Positions 10,128 to 19,530 of a DNA stretch of 64,000 bases are shown here, piece by piece (position 1 is the stretch's first letter; the number at the start of each line of letters is the position of its first letter). The position numbers and the translations under genes are program-made. Below the pieces are notes generated by a model. That model was not told the DNA's origin. It saw only the letters and a list, made by a program, of their open reading frames with translations, and ran no database searches. This DNA is from Metellina segmentata (taxonomy: Eukaryota; Arthropoda; Arachnida; Araneae; Tetragnathidae): NCBI GenBank assembly GCA_947359465.1, contig OX375872.1:126120337-126184336 (forward strand), read 5' to 3'.

Positions 10128-10784
10128 CCGCAGCAATATATGTGCATTAATCATGCAGATCAATTTTCATTGCCGAAATAAAATTGATCAATTTCTTAGC
10201 CAGTAATAGCTTCTTAAGAAAACACTTATTTCTTCCTTTGGATGGTATGTAGTATCCGATACGTTACAACTTTCGAGCGATGTATTGCCAATTGTGGTAA
10301 CCTTCCCGTTTTCGTTTTTTCTTAGTTTTAAGGCAACCCTAGATATTTTCTCCTGACGATAATAAACGGGTCTCATGATTGGTTAAGGAAGAAAATACGC
10401 TTTTCCACTCTTATTTTTAATGTAGAACGGAATTAAAATTTAGACAGTCTTTGAAATTGTTGGGTGCATATGAATTTTGCTCTTGATTTATAAAATCGAC
10501 TTGTTTTATTAATTTTCAAAATTTTTAGGATAAGTTTGGAAAGCAGATTGTAAGTTACAATTTTTTAAATTTGTCACTTTATTTAAATTTCAATTAAAAT
10601 TTCGAAAAAAATTTGGATTAAATTTGATTTTTGAAATTGCAGATTGGAATTTAGAATTTTTTTCCTCTTTTGGTTGCTCATTTCCCCTTAGTTGATTTGA
10701 TATAGCAGTGGATAGTGTTATTGAACGTTAGAAAATGTTTTTTTTTTTTTTTTTTTTGCAAACATGTAGTAGCTTGATTGGGAA
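10128..10784. other. AT-rich DNA with a poly-T tract
   Basis: A 62-codon minus-strand open frame (10188-10376) has no recognised family. A run of 20 T's lies at 10738-10757. I see no gene. Confidence 0.4.
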
Positions 10785-11180
10785 GAAGGTGAAATGTCTT
10801 TCATGTGAGAATGATATGATTTTAACATTGAGAAAGGATGCTGGTGATAGGTAGGAGTGGAAATGTAGAAAGATAGGACAAAAATTTGGCAAAAGAAAGT
10901 ATAACAGGAGTAAGAAATTGGAGGGTAAATGGGTGTTTGGAGGACTTGAACGAGGGACGGATAAATGTTTTATGGTTGAGGTGAAAAATAGGAACCAGAA
11001 AGTTTTGGCTGAGGTAATTCAGAGCTGAATTTTGCAAGGAACTACAAAAATTTCTGACTATTGGAAGTCATATGCTGGTATCAATACCCGAAGGACAAAG
11101 AGTTCAAGGGTTATCGATTCGAGCATATGACTGTTAACCATTGTCAGAATTTCAAGGACCCGGCTATGAGGGTAAGTTTG
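10785..11180 (+). pseudogene. Merlin / IS1595-type transposase remnant
   Basis: The plus strand gives, in order, VKCLSCENDMILTLRKD (zinc-ribbon-like start), EWKC, GQKFGKRKYNR, GKWVFGGLERGTDKCFMVEV, SDYWKSYAG and, after one frameshift, GYRFEHMTVNHCQNFKDP. These match the N-terminal ribbon and DDE core of Merlin (bacterial relatives IS1595/ISXO2). In those relatives FGKRKYNRG follows the first Asp, SDxWxxY holds the second, and TVNHxxNFxDP precedes the last catalytic residue. Here the first Asp position reads Gly-Gln. A stop lies in the ribbon, and the C-terminal end is missing. I found no element ends. Confidence 0.85.
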
Positions 11181-11460
11181 ATTTTTGTTTAGCTTTTGGT
11201 TAGATTACAAACACTGGACTATGCTTGGGTGGGCACCCAATACGGTGACTTATACGCATGGAAGCCAACGGTGAAAGGTCCTCACCGGCCCCGGAGGGCC
11301 GGCGAGGTAGCCGGCAGGCGGGGATCGCGCGTTATACGCTGTGACTTATCTACAAACAAATTTCTCCCGGTATACTGGTTTAAACGCATTGAAACCTTAA
11401 GCGCAATACGCTTTGACTTCTCTAAAAAACAATTTCCTCTTGTAAAGTCGTTACAATAAA
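11181..11460. other. Local GC-rich patch with hairpin
   Basis: About 100 bp at 11240-11335 is strongly GC-rich in otherwise AT-rich DNA. CCGGCCC at 11285-11291 pairs perfectly with GGGCCGG at 11296-11302 around a 4-nt loop, and the stem extends outward. Directly after it a 35-bp sequence beginning ATACGCTNTGACTT occurs twice, 72 bp apart (11334-11368 and 11406-11440). I do not recognise the origin. Its base composition is foreign to the window. Confidence 0.5.
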
Positions 11461-11990
11461 AATATTTGTCTTGCTTTTCCATATATGGCTCTATAACCTG
11501 GAATATCCCCATTGAGTTGCTCACATAATGCTTATTGCTAGAAAAATTGTGAAAAAATATTTTTTCACACTTATGGATAGCAGAAGAATTTTTGGATTTT
11601 TGGTTTCTCATCAAAAACCTTTGTGTGGATTATGATCACAGAAAAGAACTACCTTATTAAAAAAAGATTTCTTGTTTTGAATTTTCTATGCATTGCAAAG
11701 TTTCCAATTCAAAATTGATGAAAATCCGGACGTTTTAAAAAAAAATCACGGTTTTTTTTATTATTATTATTATTATTTTTTTTAACAATTATAATTTTTT
11801 ATTTTTTTTATTTAATATATATTTTTTTTAAGTGACAAAACTAGGATTAAATTGACGCAAAATTGCGCACATGTTCGGAGAAAACCAGACTGAAATATTA
11901 GAAAATTTTCAAGTGAAATTTATATTGCTTTTTTCTTAATTTTTAAACAAATTATTATTATTTATGCACTGTATGCAAAGGTTCACGTTG
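11461..11990. other. AT-rich DNA with TTA/T-rich simple repeats
   Basis: A (TTA)n and poly-T-rich stretch lies at about 11750-11830. No gene is seen. Confidence 0.5.
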
Positions 11991-11996
11991 TATATG

Positions 11997-12035
11997 GCGG
12001 CCATCTTGGAATTGCTTACATCGGCCGCCATCTTG
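11997..12035 (-). promoter_or_regulatory. Two YY1-like sites, possible promoter
   Basis: GGCGGCCATCTTGG (11997-12010) and GGCCGCCATCTTG (12023-12035) each contain the reverse complement of AAGATGGC, the core bound by YY1/Pho proteins. They are 26 bp apart in the same orientation within a locally CpG-containing stretch. On the minus strand both put ATG in an AAGATGGCNGC setting, as in many animal promoters, and a 22-codon frame starts there. A candidate plus-strand exon lies 420 bp away. Function is inferred from motif only. Confidence 0.35.
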
Positions 12036-12455
12036 ATTTGGCGTAAACAATCGCTTTGGCGGCCTAACGTTGCAGATGCTACCACTCCACCCTTCCTTTC
12101 AATTTTTCTTTCTTCCAAAAATATATCTTTTATAGTTGCGAAATAACTTAATGTTTCTCATAGAATTGAAAAGAATCTCTGTTTGTGCCCTTTAGTTTCT
12201 AAACTTTTTCTCCTCAACTGGATATTGGTGTTATCATAATTCTTAAGTGAATGAGTTAACTTTATTTGAATATACATTTTGAAGGGATTAAAATTCAGTT
12301 CTTATCAGTAATTCGTCTTAAGGGAGTTCATATTAATGAGGTTTGACTTTTATCATGTTGCTACTAAATTACTTCCTCTTCTAAGTAATCTTCTATCAAA
12401 GACAATTTAAGAATCAAATTAGAAGTTTAACTTCATGCCCTCTTACTTTTTTTAG

Positions 12456-12580
12456 ACTTGATCCCTGAATTGACAAAGCCTGCTTTTAAGTTGGAAGGAA
12501 CTCTTGTTGCCCATGGGACGTTTAAAACCACATAGAACAAGATGACTACAAGTGAAAAATCTCGTCCTGTGTTCCATCTT
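12456..12580 (+). CDS. Candidate start-codon exon, unknown gene
   Basis: A pyrimidine-rich acceptor (CTTACTTTTTTTAG) ends at 12455 and a GTAAGA donor starts at 12581. Within the exon one frame is open for 25 codons, reading LIPELTKPAFKLEGTLVAHG and a few more codons, then hits TAG. Two codons later, in the same frame, an ATG with A at -3 opens MTTSEKSRPVFHL up to the donor. Either this is a 5' exon whose start is protected by an upstream in-frame stop, or it is a decayed coding exon with one nonsense codon. The family is not recognised. Confidence 0.3.
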
Positions 12581-12581
12581 G

Positions 12582-12719
12582 TAAGAATTTGTACTTGACT
12601 TTTAAGAATTTGGTTATTCTTTAACCTAATGAATGTAGTTTATATTGTTGGATTTTTTAGACACATTTGTTCATTAGCACCTTCTTTATTTTGTTTATAT
12701 AAATCATTGCCAATCAAGC
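12582..12719. other. AT-rich DNA after candidate exon
   Basis: Nothing beyond the donor of the preceding candidate exon is recognised. Confidence 0.35.
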
Positions 12720-12787
12720 CCTCCCGCCAACATGATATAAAAATACTGATAAATATATTTGTATTTAAATGTCATGTTGGAGGGAGG
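12720..12787. repeat. 68-nt inverted repeat (hairpin)
   Basis: Arms of 27 nt (12720-12746 and 12761-12787) pair at 23 of 27 positions around a 14-nt AT-rich loop. The outer ends are CCTCCCGCCAACATGA and its near complement TCATGTTGGAGGGAGG. The size fits a microRNA precursor or a collapsed MITE. There is no evidence for either beyond the fold. Confidence 0.6.
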
Positions 12788-12916
12788 AATGGGCATGATA
12801 AATAAAAATATTATTTCTTAAAGAGTTCTGGGTCTCTAGAACCTTCTGATAAGCCGGGGAGGCGTGGTGCTGTCCTCGAATCTTTCCCTTAAGGTATTGA
12901 TCCCAGACCTACGTCA

Positions 12917-13572
12917 ATAGCCCGTTGTGTTGCTCCAGTACAACGTTAATTAAAATTACCTTACTGTGATTCTAATAGCTGATTGTGTTGCTACAGTACA
13001 ACACTAATTAACTGCTTACCCTGTTGAGCAATAAATAGGCTGATCAGAGAAATCAAAGCTTTATAGAACTAATTAAGTTAGTTAAAGGTAGCCATTAGTT
13101 GTAGATTAGCAGCAGGAGGTTTGAAAATGTCCAAACATAGACTGTTGTGTACACAGGGGCAGGTGCCTGCAAATCTGTCGTGGTCTGAAAAGTCCCTATG
13201 TTGGTATGGTGTGTTAGTTTGCAGATTGAGATGCCTGCTCAGGTGTTCACCTCGTCATCTGACCATGGTTCAAAATTATGCTATGGTGTGCTTGGATCTT
13301 TCCCTTCATCCTGGAATGTTGCTAATAGCCTATTGGATTGCTCCAATGCAATGCTAATAAACAACTTATCATGATGAGCAATAAATAGACTGACCAGGGA
13401 AATCAAAGCATCTTAGAATTAATTAACTATAGGTTGCCATGAATTGACTATAGTTTTGAAGAGTATGAAATTCGCACAAGGTTAGAAATGCTTAGTTTTA
13501 AAATTATTTGGTTTGTTTACCATTCGTTGGAGTCGCACCATGTCCAGTGCAACATTAGTTAACTACCTAACC
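12917..13572. repeat. Cluster of about 40-bp motif and a 130-bp tandem duplication
   Basis: A motif of the form TTGTGTTGCTNCAGTACAAC followed by TTAATTAA occurs at 12917-12960, 12974-13020, 13324-13370 (diverged) and about 13530-13572 (partial), and also at 8780-8816. It contains a short palindrome (GTTGT...ACAAC). In addition, 12970-13110 and 13318-13445 are diverged copies of each other and share GAGCAATAAATAG and AAATCAAAGC. The plus-strand 78-codon frame at 13121-13357 lies between the copies and has no recognised family. Confidence 0.6.
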
Positions 13573-14689
13573 TTACCTTAATTGTAGATGATTACACAAA
13601 CTTCCTGAATGCTTATATTTCTCTCTGAGTGGATTTATTAACCTTTGGCTTCTAAGAAAAGTTAAAAGTATCAAAGAAAAATATGAACTGTTTCCTTATA
13701 AACAATATCAGTTAGGCTATCTTCCGAATTTCCCTGTTTTTTGGGAAAAGAAGTCCAGTTCAGCACAAGACTTTGTGGTTGATATAGGTGTATTTTGTAA
13801 CATTTTGTCTTATGTGCAGTTCATTTTTTATTATTTTAGCTGATTGGGATAAAGATTTATGCATATAAAAATAACTTGCATATGAGCTGTTATTTTTTAA
13901 AATTTATAAATAACAGCTGAGAAATGCTGCTTCCACATGAAGCGATTTCTCTCGATTTTTTTTTTCATGATTTATGAAGTAACCATGTGTATGTAATAAA
14001 AATGGTATAGTGTAATCAATGGGTTAAAGTAAACTAATTTCGTTTATTTATTACAATTCATGAAACCATTTTCTATGTGGGCGAGATCTTCTGGTTGTGT
14101 CCAAAACACAATAAATTTCAGAGAAGGTTCCATGCAGATGGTAAATCGATCAATTAAGAGACATCTGAACTACTTTTTGTTTATTAGTAGGAATTATAAG
14201 TGTTTTTGTTAAAAAAACAGCCTTTATTTTATAAGTAGATTTTTATTAAGCATCAGATCTCAATTACATAAAAAAATTCTACAACTCTTAGGGCCCCTGT
14301 CTTGATTTATCACTGTCAAATTTCTGTAATGTTTACCATGGAATGTTTAGTGCAAACTACACCAACTGAATGCACAAACAGCTATAGTTTTCTCCATACA
14401 GTGTCAGATTTTGTTGCCCCACAAAGGCAATGTCTTACTGCTCGCACTGTCATAGGGCTGCCGCTGTGTATTGCTGTTATATATATTTTCATGAAGTTGC
14501 ACCCCAAATTACTGTACCTTCAAGAAATGTTTTATATCAAAGACTAATTAAATTATAAGTTGAACTTTATGCTATCTTGCTTAGTCATGATGCAAACCCT
14601 TTTTGCCTAAGTTGTTTTTCCATATTTGTTCAAAAGCTGTTTCAGGTACTACGGCAACAGAAAACAAAAGCATATTAGTTATATTTTTA
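13573..14689. other. AT-rich DNA, no gene seen
   Basis: A perfect 11-bp stem (AGCTGTTATTT at 13885-13895 with AAATAACAGCT at 13908-13918) is present. An 81-codon plus-strand frame at 14302-14547 shows no family features. The Copia element is cut off at the right border. Confidence 0.45.
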
Positions 14690-17318
14690 CATACAATTCT
14701 GAGTATGTATCATCAATACTGTCTTTTTGCTGGAAACCTCGAACCACTAACCTGGCTTTAAAAACATCACCTGGTTTTCTTTTGTATACCCATTTCACAT
14801 CTAGAATTGCCTTATCCTCTGGTTTACTCACTATTGTCCAAGTATTATTCTTTACAAGACTGTTCATCTCACTGTCCATTGCTTCTTTCCATCGTTCAGC
14901 CTCATTACATGTTGTCGCCTCCTCGAAGTTACCTGGAATCGTAGCATCACAAAAATTTGCAGAAACACAAAAACCATATTCTTCATCAAATCGAACTGGT
15001 GGTTTGATTTGCCTTCTTGGTCTCATTCCACTTTTTATTTTGTCATCATTTTTCACATCGTCCATGGAGTTCTCATCATTACTTGGCTCATTTGACACTT
15101 CTTCAGATTTTTCCTCATCTTCATCATCACAACCTATACACATAATGTCTTCTTCAATAATGTCAACATGCCTTGCAACTAATAATCTGTTATTCACCAA
15201 AACTTTATATCCAACTTCTGCATATCCAAGTAAAATTCCAAATTCAGCCTTTTTATCCCACTTTGATCTTCTCTTTCCTTCTGGTATTCTAACATAAACT
15301 CTACTTCCATACAATTTTAATTCATTTGCAGATGGTTTCCTATTAAAAAATATTTCATAAGGTGTCTTCCTCACTACAGTATTTGCCAATGTCCTATTTT
15401 TCAGATAAGCTGCTGTTTTAATCACTTCAGGCTAAAAACGTCTGTCAACTTTTGCTTCTGCTAGAAGACATCTAGCCATATCCATTATTGTTCTATTATA
15501 TCTTTCCGCAGTACCGTTCAATTCATGTACATGTGGTGGACACGACTTTATCTTTATACCTTTTTCTCTTGCAAATTTAAATATCCTGCTATTCATATAT
15601 TCTTTACCATTATCACATCTCAGTTCTTTTATCATCTTCCCAGTTAAATTTTGAATTTCATTTACATATTCCATAAAACAATCAGAGACTTGATCCTTCG
15701 ACTTAATACAACAGACTTTTGCCAATTTGCTATAATCATCGATAAAACTCACAAAGTATTTTTCACCATTACATCCAGTTGTTCTATGAGTTCCATTTAC
15801 ATCAGTATGAACAATCTCCAGTATATCTTCTGCTCTTCTTCTATTATTCTTAAAGGGTAAATTATGCATCTTGTTCTCAATACATATAGCACACTTCATA
15901 TATTCTGATTCTATTTCTTTAGGTAACCCTTCTAGTAACTGATTTTTACACATAATATCCATATATTTAAAATTTACATGCCCAAGTGTACGATGTAGTT
16001 TTTCTTTTAATGTTAATTTATTATTGGTCACATTTGCAAATATTTTACTAGCATTTGAAACATAACTTGTTACTTTATATAATCTTTCATCTTTTTTTGC
16101 TACTGCTAATAATGTACCATCTAATTTATAAATTCTTGAGAACTGCCCTTTTGATACTATTTTATGATTGTCAGTGATCTTTGAATAACTTAATAAATTT
16201 GCCTTAATTTCTTTAACATAAAATACATTTTTCAAAGTTACTATGGATTCAGTGTCATAAACATGAAAAGAGACTGTAATATTACCAACCTTTGTCGCTT
16301 CCAACATCCTTCCATCACCAACTTTTACTTTAATAGGGTTCTTCAATGTTACTTGGTTTTCAAAATATTCATCACTATTTATTATATGATCAGTACACCC
16401 GCTGTCCAGTAACCAAATAATTTGATTTTTATTTGCCATATTATTTTCATTTGAGCTTGACATGTTGCTTTCAATTATTTTCGTATGAAAACTGTTTCCT
16501 GGCTAACTATTGTTTTCTCTGTGGTTAGAGTTTGCTCCACGTCCGCGATGTTTACCAAAACCACGACCCTGATAATTTGAAAGACTTCGACCACGATAAT
16601 TAGAAGAACCACTGCCACGATAGTTCACTTGACCACGGCCATACCAACAATACTTTTTAATGTGGCCATATTTACCAAAATTAAAACAGACATTTCCTTG
16701 TGGGCCCGATTTGTTTGTTTCAATTTTAAATGCATTCGATTTTTCTATTGGTGCTCTGTCTTCACAATCATTTTTCTCTTTGAGCGATTTTGACTTAATT
16801 TTACTTTTTAGATAATCAACTGTTCTGTCCTTCTCCGGTAAAACATCAATTAAATCACCAATATGACTGTAGTTTGATGGTAATGCTCTTAACATGTAAT
16901 TAAGTTTTTCGTGTTCAGTCACGGTTGTACCGGCTTGTTTAAGCTCGTTAACAGACTTCTCAAACTCATCAAAAAATAAACATAAATCGGAGTAATTCTG
17001 CAATTTGACATTTTCTAAGTTATTTCTGCATGCAATTTGCAATGACGTTGAAGTTTTCAAATACATGGTATATAATTTGGCTATTATATCAAAAGCAGAC
17101 ATTCATGCATGTATTCCAATTGCGCCATAAATATAATTTGTTGCTTTTACATCTTTTTCTTCCCATTTTTCTTGGTTATCGTTTGCAGTAATTTTTCGTT
17201 GTACCACTTCCTTACAGTTTTTAAACTGCAAAAATGTCATCATTCTTATTTTCCAATTAAAGTATTCCGAACCATCAAATACCGGTATACTAATATCGCT
17301 GCTTCTTGCATGCGCCAT
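14679..17318 (-). pseudogene. Copia gag-pol polyprotein, broken
   Basis: From ATG at 17316-17318 one frame runs through the whole element, interrupted by three stops (about 17103-17105, 16500-16502 and 15429-15431) and no frameshift. Gag begins with a DGSEYFNWKIRM block and ends in an Arg/Gly-rich tail after a zinc knuckle (CFNFGKYGHIKKYC) whose second Cys is Phe, so metal binding is probably lost. Pol shows the protease site LLDSGCTDHI, the integrase zinc finger (LHRTLGH...CAIC), catalytic integrase Asp in HTDVNG and CDNGKEY and Glu in NGTAERYNR. The integrase C-terminal domain follows. Then come the start of reverse transcriptase (WKEAMDSEMNSL, KARLVVRGFQQ) and DDTYS, where homology ends. 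With only three nonsense codons it is moderately young but dead. Confidence 0.93.
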
Positions 17319-17373
17319 TTTCTTTTTACGCTGGTATGGGTATATTCTTAAGCAACACTAATTTTTTTTTAAA

Positions 17374-17388
17374 CGCGCTCTGCTACCA
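17374..17388 (-). other. Primer-binding site of the Copia element
   Basis: Read on the minus strand, TGGTAGCAGAGCGCG follows the LTR's terminal CA without a gap. TGGTAGCAGAG is complementary to the 3' end of initiator methionine tRNA, the usual primer for this class. Confidence 0.8.
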
Positions 17389-17574
17389 TGTTCAGTAAAC
17401 TCTGTTTACGTGTTGCTTGATGAATTAATAAATGCACAACTTCTTTATTTAATATTTATTAGAACTTAACAACACATGAAGAAGATTACATGCACAACCA
17501 CCATTGCTATCACTCAGAGAAGAAGTACAAGGTGTTGCCAACATGGCAAATATAAATGTACTTACAAACCAACA
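17389..17574 (-). repeat. 5' LTR of the Copia element
   Basis: In element sense the 186 bp starts TGTTGGTTTG and ends TTTACTGAACA, with TG...CA borders, and contains an AATAAA signal. The outer border is set by two independent facts: the TGTTGG start, and homology with the other array units, which begins at the next base (17575). A shorter LTR starting at TGTTGGCAACA (17543) is possible. No second LTR is present for comparison. Confidence 0.75.
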
Positions 17575-18130
17575 AACACATCACAACGAATGAATACTAA
17601 ATTGAGTTCAATGAGCATTATCAAATCTCACATGTCAAATAAACATTTAATCGGATCTTGTAACTAGAGAGAAATGAATGAATATCTCACCACTGCACAC
17701 CAAAAAGTATATTCTAGCATGTCATAAAGATCGGAGCATCACAAAACAAATTCAATAGATACTTTCAGGGCCATCAAATCTTATAAATAGGTATAAATGA
17801 GAAGCATTAGTGAATAATCAATGCAAAATCCATACCTTTATATCTTCCAGGAGTACGGGGATATGAATCAGGATGCTTGCTACTGTGCATGAAAACATTA
17901 CAAAAATGAATCACTCAAACACAGACTACACACAGTTGACAGAAAGCCCCAACAGGTCAATTTATCAATGGGACCATTGGGATTTGAGCATTTCATCCAA
18001 TCACTCACAGCACATATGAATTCAACCAAACTGCAGGAAATTATTGTTGACTTTCCCCATGGAGATACAAATCCATCCCAAAAGTTTTATAAATGTGTTG
18101 CTAATTATTGTTCACAGTCCAAAATGGTAG

Positions 18131-18364
18131 GTAACAACCGGACACATACGACTTCCATCAACAATAGATGGGAGATCATATTGTTCCAAATGCATTTTCA
18201 TTTGCCCCTTCCATTTACTCCAATTTCCAGCTCCTTCCACTTTGTCTATCTGTACCTTTAGATCAGCTATACTAGCGACTCGCTCTGCAAGGCCTAACTT
18301 AATAAAGTTCGTTTTCCTTTTTAAAAACTTTAGATTTACTTCACTTAGTTTTAAAATGTGATAA
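18131..18364 (-). pseudogene. Copia-type gag N-terminus inside the repeat unit
   Basis: On the minus strand the frame contains IADLKVQIDKVEGAGNW, then SKWKGQM, and later LPSIVDGSRMCPVV. This is the conserved start of Copia gag proteins (a LEGAxNWxxWKxxM block followed by DGxxxCP). It is truncated after about 60 residues where it joins the A module. The family differs from the element at 14690-17574: the primer site is of a different type and the gag sequence differs. No full gag can be made. Confidence 0.8.
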
Positions 18365-18374
18365 GCCCATAACC
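18365..18374 (-). other. Primer-binding site, half-tRNA type
   Basis: Element-sense GGTTATGGGC follows the LTR's CA directly. GGTTATGGGC is complementary to the anticodon-loop region of initiator methionine tRNA, the primer type known from Drosophila copia. Confidence 0.6.
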
Positions 18375-18596
18375 TGATACGATTATCAACAAATCAGGGT
18401 CATCAAACAAAACAGGAAAACTCAAGGGCTAAGAGAATAAGAATTTAATATGTAAACAAAATACATATTACACAAAAGAGAATAGAATGCATTAGTGAGA
18501 AGTTGTAGTTATAGTTAATACAACAGGTATATAAGTTGAGTTGTAGCTCGTCTCTTTTCCAACAACATTGCCAAGTTCATTTCTCATTACAAGTCA
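18375..18596 (-). repeat. LTR-like sequence inside the repeat unit
   Basis: In element sense it starts TGACTTG, ends CGTATCA (TG...CA) and runs 222 bp, upstream of a primer site and a gag start. Its outer border coincides exactly with the point where homology to the outside copy at 9253 begins, which supports the boundary. A TATATA-containing stretch in the middle could be the promoter. Confidence 0.65.
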
Positions 18597-19525
18597 CCAT
18601 AATATTTATAGGTTTCAAGTTGTATTTCAAAAACATATCAGCATGCAGAAACGAAGGTTTTCCTGGATTTTAAAATCATCCATGTGTTCCCCAGGTCTTT
18701 AATAATAATGTCTAATTTACCATAGTGAAATTTAATCTGAATCTAATGGCATTTCATATTTAAAGAAATCTAAAAAAAAAAAAAACAGATTGCAGGTATA
18801 TGAGCTTCTTTCTTCCACGCTATGCTTTCGCTATAAAACGGCCTGATCCATTGCAGTTGTAATTTAAATGACGTGTTTTTTTTTCCTTGGTCAGTTTTTA
18901 TTGTGTTTTCATTGCCTCTTGCCTAAATATTTATCAGGATGGAAATGTTTTGCTTTTTTCTCATGTTGCATTGCATTTCTGTGTCTATTTCTTCAATTTG
19001 TTGAGATGTATTTGGTATTCACTGATTTATATGAAGCATTGGATTCAATGTTGACTATTTTAGAAGCAAGCATTTATAAAGGATGGCTTAGATTCAAATT
19101 AGTTTTGTTGCAGTGTTTGCATCCACTTTTAACATATATATGTCTGGAATTTTGTTGCTTTATTTCTCCTATACATTGAGCAAATATATTGTTCATTTGT
19201 GCCAGTATGATGCTCTTGAAAACAACTTTAATATAACCTTTCAGATATCCATCTGAGAAAGAAAATTAATGCTGAGTTGCGTGCCATGATTACACAAAGT
19301 CTTCTATCTAATAAAGAAAATATTGACTTGTGTGTAATAAAAACTGGTTTAATAAAACTTATAAAATCTTCATTGTTGCAATTTTTTACTTGCATTTATG
19401 AATTAATAATGAAGTTTCTTTCCTAGTTTCTAAAAATATAAACATGGATGACCCTAAATATTTGTCTCGGAACAGTTCTGTTATCAGTTTTTATGGTCAA
19501 TTGGTGTCATTCTGTAAGACAATCT
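18597..19525 (+). repeat. Block Y of the unit (relative of 9253-10127)
   Basis: About 0.93 kb, present in every unit. Open frames of about 100 codons in it (for example 18868-19179) are frameshifted between copies and broken in the outside relative, so coding is unlikely. Its border with the LTR at 18597 and with module B at about 19530 are sharp. Confidence 0.8.
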
Positions 19526-19530
19526 AATGA

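Larger units (their letters stand above)
14690..17574 (-). mobile_element. Copia retrotransposon, 3'-truncated
   Basis: On the minus strand the order is 5' LTR (17389-17574), primer-binding site, gag, protease, integrase and the beginning of reverse transcriptase, the order specific to Copia (Pseudoviridae-type) elements. The sequence stops near 14690-14700, just after the DDTYS block of reverse transcriptase. The polymerase core, RNase H and 3' LTR are missing. The LTR abuts the first base of the macrosatellite, so the element marks the array's left edge. It cannot transpose on its own. Confidence 0.93.

Noticed and set aside
10738..10757. Run of 20 T's as a retroposon tail
   Set aside because: No SINE or processed gene copy with matching target duplications was visible beside it.
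13885..13918. Perfect 11-bp inverted repeat as a terminator or small-RNA gene
   Set aside because: Short AT-rich palindromes are common in this base composition, and no transcript context is visible.
14626..15297. 223-codon plus-strand frame
   Set aside because: It is antisense to the Copia reverse transcriptase/integrase coding sequence, which explains its openness.
17968..18261. 97-codon plus-strand frame at the start of the array, repeated as 62-89 codon frames in module B
   Set aside because: It runs through the A-module/gag junction, changes length with indels between units and matches no family. Most likely it is a chance frame in conserved repeat DNA.
18868..19179. About 103-codon hydrophobic frame in block Y of each unit
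   Set aside because: It is broken by a frameshift between copies 1-2 and 3-7, starts with a non-ATG codon in several units, and is not open in the outside relative at 9253-10127.
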